From contig CP141141.1 of assembly GCA_035235625.1 (NCBI GenBank), forward strand, positions 40,385,719 to 40,449,718: a DNA stretch of 64,000 nt, written 5' to 3'. Of the stretch, positions 46,846 through 59,504 are shown piece after piece. This DNA comes from Saururus chinensis (taxonomy: Eukaryota; Streptophyta; Magnoliopsida; Piperales; Saururaceae). The translations under genes and the position numbers were made by a program. The notes under the pieces are model-generated. The model saw only the letters and a list, made by a program, of their open reading frames with translations, was not told where the DNA came from and did not search any database. Every line of letters begins with the position of its first letter. Position 1 is the first letter of the stretch.

Positions 46846-48423
46846 TCTTGACAAGCGGCCTCCGGATCTTCCTAGTAGTTTGAAATACCGTCTGGTGCAT
46901 GATATCCCATCACTTGCCATTGTAAGTTGTAATATGCAATTGACTATGGTAACAACTGGGAATTTCTACCCCTTCATTGTTGATTGATTCTTTTGGTACG
47001 TACGAAGCTTCTTTTCCGCCGGCCCTGCTTGACGAGGTTGTAGCCTGTAGGTCAGCCATGGATAGTGACTGGACTACTTAAGCGAAGAAAAGCCGTCCCC
47101 AGGGAGTTATTTTACTGAAAATGATGGATATCAAAGTGAACCCAGTCAGAGCATTTGCCTTTATGTCAGCCGTTGTGTTTTCCTCGCAAGATCACTGAAG
47201 TGATTTTCTCACATTCACATGAGAGATAATCACAACCAATTTTTTAGCATTTGCCTTCCAATATCTTCTTGTAAGTGATCAGATAAAATAATCTGCTTCC
47301 ATCCGCATTCTTCGGTTTCTAGATGCTTGACCCACCACCAGGCAATCATCTGGCAAAACTAGTGGATGGAAAACTTCATTTTCAGCGTCGGTGTTGTGGA
47401 ATTTTACAAACGGGGCTATTTGCACCTCATTGAATTATTCTCGTATCTCTCCTCTATTTATGGTTTCCCCGACCTTATCTAGTAAACTTTCTCACTCATC
47501 CCTTACATCTAAAAAAATATTCTACCTCTCATTATCTTACGTTGGCCAATGCCACCAAGCCGCCTACGGCCCCCCTCCTCAGGCAGCCTACCTGCCTACC
47601 TCCTTGGCCGTGTGCCTGCGGCCAGGCTATCTACTCGGAGTTAGCCTAGTCCTGGCCGCTGCCAAGCGGTCTCGCTGCAGCCTGCTTAATGCCAGCAGCA
47701 ACAAGATCTAGGAGAAAAAAGCAGGTGGCCATGGTAAAATCTAAAAGAAATTAATGAGAGAAAAGGAAGAGGGAGAAGAGGTCATCGTTGGAGTTAAAAA
47801 ATGTTATTTTAAGAAAAAAGAATAAGGTTCATATTTTAGAGAAATAGGAAGAAAATAGTAGAGGAAACATAAATGAGGTTAAAAAACATATTTTTACTTT
47901 AGTTAGTTTGGAAGGAGTTTACTAGGGTTTAAATAGCTTCATCCTTTAATTTATTAGTAATCCCTGCTATTTTTTTAAAGGGTGGTTGTATGAACATCAA
48001 TAAATTCCTAAATATTTTTTAATTTATTTTTTATTAATGAATTTTTTTTGTGCCAAAGAGTTTCGTGGGTTAAATGCCGCGTTTTTTTTTTTTTTACCTT
48101 TTGCTCAATCAACTGTTAATTAAACATTGAAGGAGAGAAAAGGTCGCTTTCTCGGACCGGTTTTGACCACAAAAAAGCACACGGTATCTGTATACGCATT
48201 GTTTTGATGAAATCTAAGTCGCCCCTGGTATCTGACCCAGTTAGATGTGACATTGGAGCTTAGCGACATGGTTATGAGTACGTGAGGAAGAAAACCAGGC
48301 CCACGGTATAGTCTTTAACACTTTAAATGATTCTCACCGTAACTTCATTGCAACGCCCACTCTAACTTTTCTTTCTCCATAAATGAAACCCATGCAAAAT
48401 AAAGAAAGAAAAAAAAAGAGTAA
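46846..48423. other. Upstream region of the unit 2 receptor and shared spacer
   Basis: Matches 13219-13826 and then, directly joined, 15697-16720 of unit 1. The junction near 47455 is the empty site of the Pack-MULE-like element. No gene is seen. Confidence 0.6.
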
Positions 48424-48899
48424 TAGTACTTGTACTGACGTCAGGTTCCATACGTGATGAATTTACTTTATTTTCAAAACCGTTAATTAGTTTGGTCACA
48501 AAAATCGGCCCTATTAATCAATACTATTGGATGGAACGTGGGTGAAGTGGGTTTATTACGTATAAATATTCAATATACTCCAATACCATTTTATGCCAAA
48601 AAATTATATAAGTAGAAGAAAAACATGTTAGATGTCTCTCTCTTATATTGTCTTCTTTGTATGAGCTAATTTTTCTATATAATATCTTGTATCCATATGA
48701 TCTATTTTTTAATTGTAGACCGGTAACTTCCTGTCAAAGTTGGAATATGGCCAGAATGTCGGCGTATCTTAGTTATACGAACTCTAATATGCAGACCAAC
48801 AAAAGTGCCTATATCTTTCACACTTTACGTGTTACGGGAGTGAGGCTGAGACATATAGAAATCATTGTCTTTGGGGGATTACATGCTTATGGGATGAAT

Positions 48900-50600
48900 T
48901 TGAGGCTTTTATTTTTCTTTTCTAAGAGCTCTTTAAAAGGGTTTTCTTAAAGAGAGTAAAAGAGACTGTTTTGTTATTTAATTTTTTCTCACTTTAGTTG
49001 ATTTGTTGTTACTGCTTATAGAGCTATGTAGGTATCGCTGAACTACGAGGTTTTGTTGTTTCTTCTATTTCTTCTACATTTATTTTTCTATTACTTCTGC
49101 AATATTGTGCGTATTGTTTGTATTAATGGAGCTTGTGCTATTTACCCATAATAGAATAACTATTAGTCAATGATCAGGTTTGATAAGACCCCCTAAAACC
49201 CGGACAAGTTATGCAGTCTGTGGAACCCAAGAGGATTTTGGCATGTTTGCTTGATCGAGGTATTCAATTAAGTGAGAGCAATAGTAGACAATATCAAAAT
49301 GCAGATAGAGAAGTTGAATGACAATAATTTTGTTTTGTGAAAGATCCAAATTGAAGAATATCTAAGACAAAAGAATATGTAGAGACTATTGACAGAGAAG
49401 AGGCTTGCGAACATAACAAAGGACAATCGGGAGGAATTGGACTTGAAGACACATGGTGTGATCTAATTACCATTGCATCCTTCCATCATATTTAATGTAT
49501 CTTGAGTGAACATGAGGCATAGTTAATAACAAACTTAACGAATATGCATGAAAAGCCTTCGGCCACCAACAATGTTTGTCTTTTATGTCTGTTATTCAAT
49601 AAGAATATATCTGGAAGAGAAAGTTTTATTAAGCACATTCGAGAATTCAATAAATTGTTTGAACAAGGAAGACTTGAAGGGTCCAAAAAATAAGAAATAT
49701 TGGAAGTGAAGACATAAAAGACACTTTAAGAAAGACTGCAAGGCCTCTAAGTGGTTAGATGATTCTAAAAATGAGAATGCATGTATTATTGTAGCATAAC
49801 ATTTGGATTTAGATAATGTTTATGTTTTGACTTGTGAGTGAAAAGAAGATACATAGATCATTGACTCATGTGCTTCCTTTCACTATACTCATTTTTCTAG
49901 AAATTTACACAATTACATTAGAGGTGATTATAGTAAGGTTTATTTGGGAGATGATGAGCCTTGTGAGATTGTTGAAAAAAAAATTTGAACTTGAGGTTCA
50001 CAAATGGATTTGTTTTGAACTTGTATAGGGCATGACACATATAGTTCAACTCGAAACCTTGGATCAGTGAGTCAATTAGTGGATGCAGGTTATGTGACCA
50101 CTTTTTACCATGATTCCTGAAAAATTACAAAAGGCGCATTAGTGGTGGCTTGGGGGAAAAGGAATCAGACACTTCATATGATAGAGAAGACATACACCGG
50201 GGATGTAATATTGTCAGTGGTTGATACCAAGTTGTGAAATTACCGGCTAGGTTATATAAGTGAGAATGGCATCAAATCATGTTATCCAAAGAAAGACTTG
50301 AAGGGTTGAAGTCCGTTGACATAGACTTTTGTGAGCATTGTCAATGGGAAACAAAAGAAAGTATGTTTCTCCAAAGGAGCACGTGCATACAAGCCCTAGA
50401 GTTGGTTCATGCAAATGTGTAGGGACTAGCAAATGTTTCTCCAAAGGAGCACACACATGCAAGCCCTGGAGTTGGTTCATACAAAGGTGTGGGGGCTAGC
50501 AAAGGTGACTTTCATGGGTGGTGCATCTTACTTTATGACCTTCATTGATGATACTACTCGTAAACTATAGGTTTATTTCTTGAAGGATAAATTTGAAGTA
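48900..50600 (+). mobile_element. Eroded Ty1/copia fossil
   Basis: Short translated stretches match, in order, the gag zinc-knuckle region, the protease region and the start of the integrase region of a plant Ty1/copia element (about 49200-50600). It is heavily broken, with many breaks, and no open reading frame of useful length. No terminal repeats can be paired. Ends are approximate; a Copia-LTR-like pyrimidine stretch around 48900-49100 may be the left edge. It is old. Confidence 0.6.
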
Positions 50601-50744
50601 TTTGATGTTTTTCTGGGTGATTTACCCCACTCCAAACCTTCTTTTCTATGTTTTAAACCTACTTTAGCCTATTCAAAAAGTAAATGTAGCTAAATCAAGA
50701 GTACTCTATATTGTGGGAGGGTCAGTTTTGAGAGATAACTATCC

Positions 50745-50945
50745 TAGAGAGGTAAAAGTCTCAGAGTGAGGGAAGTCTCGGAGTGAGGGGAGGTTTTGTT
50801 CATCGCCTCTAAGCCTCAAAGAGTGAAAGTTCTAAGGTTAGAGGAGACTCTACCTATCACCTCTGGGCCTCATAGAAAGAAAATCCAGGGGTGAGGGAAG
50901 ACTTTGTCCACTACATCAAGGCATCAAAGAGAGAAAGTCCTTTTT
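50745..50945. repeat. About 66-bp degenerate tandem repeat, three copies
   Basis: A unit of the type GTGAGGGAAGTCTC, CGCCTCTAAGCCTCA and AAAGAGTGAAAGT repeats three times with substitutions. Low-complexity flank of the fossil; no coding. Confidence 0.6.
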
Positions 50946-51273
50946 TTGAATTAGAGGCTCTATCTGTCACTACTTCCAAAAAATCTCAAGGGCATAAGGG
51001 TAAGTGGTATTAACTTCTAATTTCATACTATGACTATACCTTGCTTTCTATAACTTTCTTGTATCCTAAGAGTCTATTTTGAAAAGAAAAACATTGTCAA
51101 TGCAGTTAGCTTATGGGCTATCCCCTATCATTTTCAAACAAGTAATGATGTCGTAAGAATAACATCTTGTTATACTGCATAATGGAATTTTGTCGTAATA
51201 CAAACTTTTGCATATTATTATATCATATCAATGATATTTTGAATGTTTCAGATGATCAAATTTGCAGGGTAGT

Positions 51274-53408
51274 TGTAACACCTCGACCCGAGCCGGGGTC
51301 CAAAAAATCTCTAATTAAAATTTTCTTCCTTAATCAAGGAATCATCATCTGTGTGCAAAAGCTATAACATTCATCTACGCACTATGGAGCTTCAAAGCTT
51401 CTGAGTACGTAGACTTGAGTTATAATATTTATATACACACAACAAAGCTTCGAAGTTCGTCATGTGTAAATCAGAATAAAACTTATAATTATAATTAATT
51501 TGGATCGGGCCAACGTTGCCTTATCGTTGGTTGCCTATGTACATATTTGATAACATTTATAATATTACTTCAAAATGATCAGATTCGAATGTAGTTCTGC
51601 CTAACAACTATTATATATATCAGGCATCACAAAATCGTATATGTTAAAATGCATATAAACTTATATTCAAATACATCATTTGGAGTTAGATTGAAATCTC
51701 ATAAGTCATAAAAGTCAGACAGAGATCTCATAAATCATTGAAGTCAGAAATCTCATAAATCATAGAAATCGTTGGTGTCAGATAGAATTCTCATAAATTA
51801 TCGGAGTTAAACCAAAGCTAACAAATTAACAGAATTACATATTTTGCTTTATCACATAGCAGAGCATAACATAATAGAGTAGATTGGATCACATCAGACA
51901 TATTAGATCATAATAGAGCGTATTAGATTAGAACGGAGTATATCATATCAAAGCATATTAGGACACTTCACATCATTTCGAATAAAGCATAGAAAAGCAA
52001 TTCAAAACAGAACATATCATATCATGATAAATCATACATCTTAATTAGTTTATTATTATCACTAATTAAGATGTGCAAACATATAAGTCATTTAACATCC
52101 TAAGTTAACTACTTAGGATGCATACGTATTCTTAAAGCCATTTTAAAACAGAAGTTCAGAAATACTTACTCATAGGGGACACCGGAAGTGGCGGCATTTA
52201 GAGTTGTTTGTTTCTTTAGAGCGTCCTTTTAGGTCTAGAGATGGCGGGCAGAATCTCTTTTAGCACTGGAATGTCTTTCTCGCTGCATCAGAAGGTAGTG
52301 GATAGAATCTCTTTTTAACTCGGGACACCTTGCGCTTCCCACGGCCTTAGGTGGCGGACATAGCATCCCTTTACTTTGAGACACCTTTTACTTTTCGTGC
52401 GCAAAGGCAACGGACAGAACATCTCCATATTAGGAGATGTTTTTCTCTTTCTGTGATTATATGTTGCGGACAGGATCTCCCCTTAACTTGGGGATGCGCC
52501 TCTCATTGAGTGGCCCTTTGGTGGACGATAGAGCCATCCCTACTCTAGGTCACATCACTCGTTGTGGCCCGGCAACTACGGACAAAATCCCCTCTTATTC
52601 AGGGCCACTTTTCCTTTCTCCAACACTCGAGGATGATGGGTAGGACCTCTTCTTACTTCACAACTTTTCTCCCTTATATAGTTTCCAAATTGAAGAATGG
52701 GCCCCACCATTGCATAAAACACGCTCGATTTAGTTAAGAACGCCTCTTAAATGAGCTAAATCGGACTCAAAACTATCAGAAATGGAGAAAACAAAGTTCC
52801 CTAGTGCTTGAGGACAACATGCAGAGTCTCTTCTTATTTCGGGACATTTCCTCCTCATATGGTCTCCAACTCAAAGAAAGGACTCCTCCATTACGTAGAG
52901 CATGCTCAATTTAGTCAAGAACGCCACTTGAATGGACTTAATAGGACTCAAAACGATCAGAAACGGAGAAAACAAAGTTCTGCTTATGAAAAATCCTCAA
53001 AACAGCCTTAAATAGGCTTCAGCGACGCAAAAACCACAATGACGCCCGCCGATCCGCTTTTTTTAAAATATTATCTTCAAACGCGTATATCTTTCTACCC
53101 CGGACTCGAATTTATGCATTCTTAGTACTATTGGACTCGTATTGATGAGCCATTCGATACTAGCCCACTTAAAATAGTATATCCTGCTCTTTCCAAGTGG
53201 GTCCTGCCTATGTTGCACGCTTCTCGATGATATAACTTTCGATCCTGACCTCCGTTTCATGCGTTATCTAATTCATTACACTCGTTTCTTCGAACTCAAC
53301 ACATATACAGAGGTTTCAACCTCTAAAACCCACTAGAATTGATCAAAAAATTAATTAATTACCTCTAACCCCTTTAGTTAGATGTAATCGGAAAAGCGGG
53401 TTGTTACA
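51274..53408. mobile_element. Solo LTR, 2.1 kb
   Basis: Starts TGTAACACCTCGACC and ends GGTTGTTACA, so its ends are a short inverted repeat (TGTAAC/GTTACA). It has 5-base duplications GTAGT at 51269-51273 and 53409-53413. It has no internal coding region, which fits a solo LTR of a Ty3/gypsy-type element with long LTRs. It inserted into older repeat-derived sequence. Confidence 0.82.
52215..52660. repeat. About 60-bp periodic repeats inside the solo LTR
   Basis: GCGGACAGAATCTC-like words recur near 52247, 52308, 52352, 52409, 52453, 52512, 52577 and 52633, each followed by a CTT-rich and GGGACACC-like stretch. Roughly eight diverged units. Confidence 0.7.
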
Positions 53409-54149
53409 GTAGTTCTTCGATACACAAACTAAGAACTAACAAAGTTATGACTCATCGATACTACCTATTAAGGCATATTGTGCACTCATACATCGAGAAA
53501 TCATAAAAAACTTTCATTCTAATCTAGTTGCCCCACAAGCATATGTGTGTGTTGCTTTAGTATTGATAGCATTCTAGGAATAGATGATTTATCCAATTTT
53601 CACAAATAAATTACTTTCAGATTCTGTGTTAGTTGGCATAGATATTTTGATTTCTTTCAAGTCAAACTTTCGAATATCAATTATATGAAATTTTGGAAAA
53701 ATGTTTTGTGAACCTTTAGTTATTATTCATGGTATAACTTATTAGTATAATTTAATTATACCTACTTAGTATAAATTTACTTATTCACCCCAAGATGATG
53801 TAGGTGTGAACTCATGGATGGAATTTTGTGAAGATAGTATGTAGATATTCAAGGACCTTCACTTTGGATTTTGACAAGTTTCTTTTATGCTCAATATATG
53901 TACATTTGTGTTGGCTTTATAATGTGGAATGTTGAGCCATGTTTTGTAACTTTTGTAATTATGTAAATTAATCAAAGTTTGCTCGTTTGTTCATGGTTGA
54001 TCTTTGCCTTTTTTTAAATATAAATTGATGAGATTCCCACTTTTAATTTCATATAAAATGTCAGGTCATCACAGATTGTTCTTCTTATGTCCTCACCAAT
54101 CTAAATCAAAGGTCCAAACATGATACAAAATCTATCAAGCGCACATTCT

Positions 54150-56046
54150 ATCACGACCTAGATTTTTAAAACTCTTTTTAGCACGAACAATAAATCACAA
54201 AGAATTTTATTTTTATGTGCAAAAGAAATCATTCAATTAAATATTTAAGTTATGATAACTGAGGTTCACAAATACGAATATCAAAATATATAGTATTATT
54301 ACATATCTCAAAAATCCATAAAGAGTACAAGTTTAATATCAATCTAAAAATAAATAACCAAGTTAGCTCTCACGCAAAAGAACCTGCAATCAACTAAACC
54401 AAACAATGAACTACATCTCATGCTTATTTGTCCATGTCTTACTATTCCTCATCTGAAGAACCTGCAATCAACTAAACCAAACAACTAAACAACAGTAGAA
54501 CCTCTACACCCTCAAGAAAAGAGTTTCCTAAAAGAATAAAGGATTAATTAATATGTTTTAGATCTCGCCAACATCATCAGATGTTAGTTGCCTACCTACT
54601 CATTGAACAATACCTCCAATGTTATTCCAACAAGATTTGATCTAAACATAGTTCTACCTAGCAACTAACACCAACTCACAAAGCATATCATCATATATTC
54701 AATGCTTAAGTATTTTCAACTAGCCTATATTTTATGTAAGTCTTTTAATTATTCTACTTGTTCTAATTAGTAATTAATAGTAAACAATGTCAATTATTAT
54801 CTCACTACTCTTATTTAATAATTAATAACCCTATCTAATCCCTTAAACGGACAGATATATCATATGTCAACTAAAATGACACATAATACTAACCCCCCTT
54901 CATTGTTCTGAACAAACTCTAGGTTTAACAAAATATAACTCTTGATGAAGGTCAATACACTACAATTGTGGTGTAAGGAAAAAATATATAATATAAATAT
55001 GTACCAACTCATAGATGACTCGACTCCCAAAAATATCATTTAATACCCAACTCCAACATTGGAGTAAGACTACTTAAACAACATCTTAACCAAAATCCTC
55101 AGGGCTCTCATTAACCTACCATGAATTTAGAGGAGTAGATCCCAATTGTGCTCATGGACACAGATTAGCAAGAAATACAAGTCTTTCATGATGCTCATGA
55201 AACTCTATTTTTCATACATACTATATATAGTCTTGTGAAGACCTGCAGGAAACCCACGGTAAAGATTTTTTTAGGTAAATACCTAAACCGTCATGGATAT
55301 GAAGAAAGTCTATAAGTATTACAATTTTCACCCTCCCTCACTTGGGGAGAAATGTCCTTCAATGACAATAAATAAAATAATCCATAACAGCCTAAGGTCC
55401 ACATGACCACTAAATAAAATAATCCATAATCCCAAAAACATTTGAAACTTAGACTCAATTTATTTTACCCAGTCAAGTATTTGTCCAACCGATTGGGTCT
55501 TCTTTACATTATGAATTATCCCAATAAACAACTCGTCCAATGAGCTATGACTCAAAAATCACCCCAAACCCTGTTAGTCTCCCTCATACTAGAGTAAACT
55601 CTCATAACTGTCCCCAATTCATTAACTAAGGTAAGTTTCTATGTCAGAGCCCTTGTTCACTCTATGAGCCGGTCTCATACCCCAGTAAAGGTATTTTTAG
55701 TATTTATCTTAATTATGTGTTCTCCTCACAATCTAATGATAAGCAATATCTCTTGATTAATCATCATTAATCTTAGTTTTAAAATATATTTTTAATACAT
55801 AAATAATAAAATATACATTAGAGTAAGTAAATATAAATAACATGAACTAACACGAGTCTATTAGTAATAAACGGGGTTACATGGCTAGGGCTAACCTAAT
55901 TCATGCCTAAGATGATAAATGTCTCTTATGTATCACGCAAGGTACATATATACTACATTCACAGTCTCATGTATTGTGTTGTAGATAAATGTATCAAGCT
56001 ACTTAAAACCTAGGGAATTGGGATTCTTTCCTTTGTTTCGCGTGAC
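54150..56046. mobile_element. Possible further LTR remnant
   Basis: Starts TATCACGACC and ends CGCGTGACA, resembling the TGTCACG...CGTGACA termini of some plant LTRs. No matching target duplication could be found, so the boundaries and the identity are uncertain. No reading frame of note inside. Confidence 0.3.
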
Positions 56047-56089
56047 ATTATGATATGTAAAGGTCTTTGTGTTACTTACTGGTCACATC

Positions 56090-57102
56090 CCTTCCACTCT
56101 CTCTCCTCTCTCTCTCTCTCTTCCCTCCCCTCTCCTCTCCCCACTCTCTCTCTCTTCTCTATCCTCTCACTCTCTCTCTCTCTTCCCTATCTTCTCACTC
56201 TCTCTTCCCTCCCCCTCTCTCTCCTCTAATTTCAATTTTAAAGATTTTTTATTCTTTAAAATTAATTTTATACATATAAAAAAATAAAATACTAATAGCA
56301 ACATATAGTTATATACGTCGCTATTAGTACATGTATTAATGACATATACTCTTATACATCGCTACTACATGTACTAATAGCGACGTATACAACTATACAT
56401 CACTATTAGTATTTTATTATTTTTTTATTTTAAAAATAAAATTCTTCTCTCTTCCCTCTCCTCTCTTCTCTCTCTCTTCCCTCCCCTCCCCTCTCTCTCT
56501 CTCTCTTTATCCTATCCTCTCTCTCTTCCCTCCCTTTTCTCTCTCCTCTAATTTCAATTTTTAAAATTTTTTTATTCTTTAAAATTAATTTTATACATAT
56601 AAAAAAGAATTAAATAAAAATACTAATAGCGACGTATAGTTATATACGTCGCTATTAGTACATGTATTAGCGATGTATACTCTTATACGTCGCTACTACA
56701 TGTACTAATAGCGACGTATACAACTGAACGTCGCTATTAGTATTTTATTTTATTTTTTTTATTTTAAAAATAAAAAATAAAATAAAATAAAATTCCCCCC
56801 TCTCTCTCTCTTCCCTCCCCTCTCTCTCCTCTAATTTCAAATTTTAAAGATTTTTTTATTATATAAAATTAATTTTAAAAAATAAAAAAAGAATTAAATA
56901 AAAATACTAATAGCGACGTATAGTTATATACGTCGCTATTAGTACACATAATAGCGACGCATACTCTTATACGTCGCTACTACATGTACTAATAGCGACG
57001 TATAAGAGTATACGTCGCTATTAGTATTTTATATTTATTTTAATTTAAAAATAAAAAATTTAAAATAATTAAAATAAAATTCTTCTCTCTCTTCCCTCCC
57101 CT

Positions 57103-57141
<39 letters not shown>

Positions 57142-57920
57142 TCCCTCTGTTCTCTCTCTCTCTCTTCCCTCCCCTCTCTCTCTCTTCCCTCCCCTCTCCT
57201 CTTTCTTCCCTCCCCCTCTCTCTCCTCTAATTTCAAAATTTTAAAATTTTTTATTCTTTAAAATTAATTTTAAAAAGTAACAAAAGAATTAAATAAAAAT
57301 ACTAATAGCGACATATAACACTATACGTCACTATTAGTATTTTATTTTTATTTTATTTTTTTATTTTAAAAATAAAAAAAATCAAAATTTAAAAAAAAAT
57401 CAAAATGAAATTCTTCTCTCTTCCCTCCCCTCCCCTCTCTCTCTCTCTCTTCCCTCTCTCTCTCTCTCTCTTTCTTCCCTCCCCTCTCTCTCTCTCTCTT
57501 CCCTCCCCTCTCCTCTCTCTTCCCTCCCCACTCTCTCTCTTCTAATTTCAATTTTTTAATTTTAATTTTTTATTTTTAAAATAAAAAAATTTTAAAAAAT
57601 AAAAAAAATCAAAATAATATTCTTCTCTCTTTCCCTCCCCTCTCCTATCTCTCTCTCTTCCCTCCCCCTTCTCTCTTCTAATTTGAAATTTTTAATTTTA
57701 TTTTTTAATTTTAAAAATTAAAAAAATTAAAAAAATCAAAATAATATTCTTCTCTCTTTTCCCTCCCCTCCCCTCTCTCTCTGTCTTCTCTATCCTCTCT
57801 CTCTTCCCACTCCTCTCTCTCTCTCTCTTCCCTCCCCTCTCCTCTCTCTCTATATATCTCTCTCTCTTCCCTATCCCCCCTCTCTCTCTTTCCTCTCCTC
57901 TCTTTCTCTCCTCCCTTTCA
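56090..57920. repeat. Composite array of CT-rich tracts and GCGACGTATA hairpins
   Basis: Blocks of (CT)n/CTTCCCTCCCC begin near 56090, 56447, 56796, 57082, 57412, 57625 and 57748. Most are followed by an AT stretch (TCTAATTTCAATTTT...). The first four are then followed by paired ACTAATAGCGACGTATA and TATACGTCGCTATTAGT arms that can form hairpins. The period is about 290-350 bases, shortening rightward as the hairpin part is lost. Confidence 0.85.
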
Positions 57921-57936
57921 CTATATATATAATATA

Positions 57937-57940
<4 letters not shown>

Positions 57941-57994
<54 letters not shown>
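57941..57994. repeat. (TA)n microsatellite
   Basis: About 26 TA units immediately left of the perfect hairpin at 58005. Confidence 0.9.
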
Positions 57995-57997
<3 letters not shown>

Positions 57998-58004
57998 AAG
58001 TCAT

Positions 58005-58058
58005 GTTAATATCAGCCCGGGCGCACGCCGACACGCGAGAGCCCGGGCTGATATTAAC
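58005..58058. repeat. Perfect 18-bp inverted repeat with 18-base loop
   Basis: Arms GTTAATATCAGCCCGGGC (58005-58022) and its exact complement (58041-58058) around a GC-rich loop. It shares the AGCCCGGGCT core and the AAAAGTTAATAT flank with the palindromic ends at 19121, 37437-37688 and 61953. Confidence 0.9.
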
Positions 58059-58685
58059 TTTTCCCATATATATTATATTTATATATATAATATAAAATAT
58101 AAATAGTGAAAGTTTTATCTTTTATTAACACTAGTTTTTATTGAAAATTTAATATTTATTTATTTTATATATAAATAGTAAATATTCAATAAAATATATT
58201 ATATTTAGGAAGTTTATTATAATTTTTTTAATATTTATTTATTAAATAAAATTAATTAATAAAGCTATTAGCGACGCTTTTAAATAAGCGTCGCTATTAG
58301 AAATGGTATTTGCGATGATTATTTAAAAGCGTCGCTAATAATTGAAATTTTTTATTTTTTATATTTTTAATTCATAACTATTAGTGACGCGTGGCTAATA
58401 GCAGCACTATTAGTGACGCTTGTAAAAAAGCGTCGCTATTAATAAAGCTATTAGCGACGCTTAGAAACAATGTCGCTAATAGTTATGTTTTTTTTATATT
58501 GAAAATATATATCTTTTAACGACGCTTTTCGAAAGTGTCGCAAATAGAGAAACTATTAGCGACGGTTATAATAAACATCGCTAATAGTGTATTTTTTTGC
58601 GACGTTTGTTTATTTGTCACAAATAGTTGTTTGTAGCGACACTTAGCTTTACGTCGTTAATACTACATTTTGTTATAGTGCCTCC

Positions 58686-58886
58686 TGCGAAATAATTTCC
58701 CTCACAACTCCAAGATGAACTTCCTAGAAAAATACCATCCAATTCCTATTGAATTTGTGAATAAAATGGAGCTATATATCTATCCAACTGTTCTATGCTT
58801 TGGGACTTAAATTCATCAACATTGCATTCCATTGGAGACAAGTATGCACCAGCTATTAGAATTTGTACTACATAGAAGCTAACATA

Positions 58887-58975
<89 letters not shown>

Positions 58976-59090
58976 CCCAAGGTAGATGGGTTTGAGTACA
59001 TCATTTTCGTATATTGATTGTTTTTTCACAAGCAGCCATGTTATATCTCATGCAGGACTAGAGTGGAGTGGGAATTGGCTCATGGTGAGT
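58686..59090 (+). pseudogene. Relic third copy of the secreted peptide gene
   Basis: Positions 58695-58885 align with the upstream region of the peptide genes (16735-16930): AACTCCAAGATGAACTTCC, then the CATCAACATTGCATTCCATT block. After a (TG)n(TA)n expansion that replaces exon 1, the sequence CCAAGGTAGATGGGTTTGAG matches the exon 1 donor and intron 1. TATCTCATGCAGGACTAGAG matches the acceptor and start of exon 2. Exon 2 then decays and exon 3 is not found. It keeps the GT donor, showing GT is ancestral. Confidence 0.75.
58885..58974. repeat. (TG)n(TA)n microsatellite
   Basis: About 7 TG units followed by about 37 TA units, at the place where the relic peptide gene should have exon 1. Confidence 0.9.
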
Positions 59091-59504
59091 AGTAGGGAGC
59101 ATTTAAAATTCTTCATTTTAAAATAGGGAACAATGAGACCTTGGTTCAACATCAGTGTCTTTATTACGGAAAAGTTTTTTATGTTAATCACTGATAATAA
59201 GCCTAGCATAAGCCACATATAAGAATTTTTTATATTTAATATTAATAGTGTATACACTAAGCACATGTTAATATCAATATCATTGATGTTAATGTTTATA
59301 GTATGTACGCGATTGATCCCATAAATGAAGATATCTCTTTTTATTTTTCCCTTCCCTTCACCACGTCATAAAAAGTGGGTGTAGAATGAAGTCAAAAGGA
59401 AAACCACCTGTCGGTGACATCAATTTTACAGCCTTGCTTTGCGGGTGAAAAGGGTACTCTTCCCTCTCAACTCCAAAATGAACTTCCATTCAGATATATC
59501 TCCA
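59091..59504. other. Intergenic, nothing recognised
   Basis: AT-rich filler between the relic and the working peptide gene. From 59418 it enters a local duplication of the upstream region. Confidence 0.5.

Larger units (their letters stand above)
56060..58680. mobile_element. CACTA-type element end with higher-order subterminal array
   Basis: The right terminus reads TTTTGTTATAGTG, i.e. CACTATAACAAAA on the minus strand, the En/Spm (CACTA) signature. It is preceded by many TTAGCGACG/CGTCGCTAA words in both orientations, as in CACTA subterminal regions. No transposase is present, and a matching left CACTA terminus was not found, so it is a truncated or rearranged non-autonomous element. Confidence 0.7.

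Noticed and set aside
54957-54980. CACTACAATTGTGG as a left CACTA terminus
   Set aside because: It does not match the right terminus beyond five bases and has no GCGACG subterminal words beside it.
56067-56287. Leu/Ser-rich frames in the CT tracts (also minus strand 57366-57551)
   Set aside because: Translated polypyrimidine/polypurine repeat.
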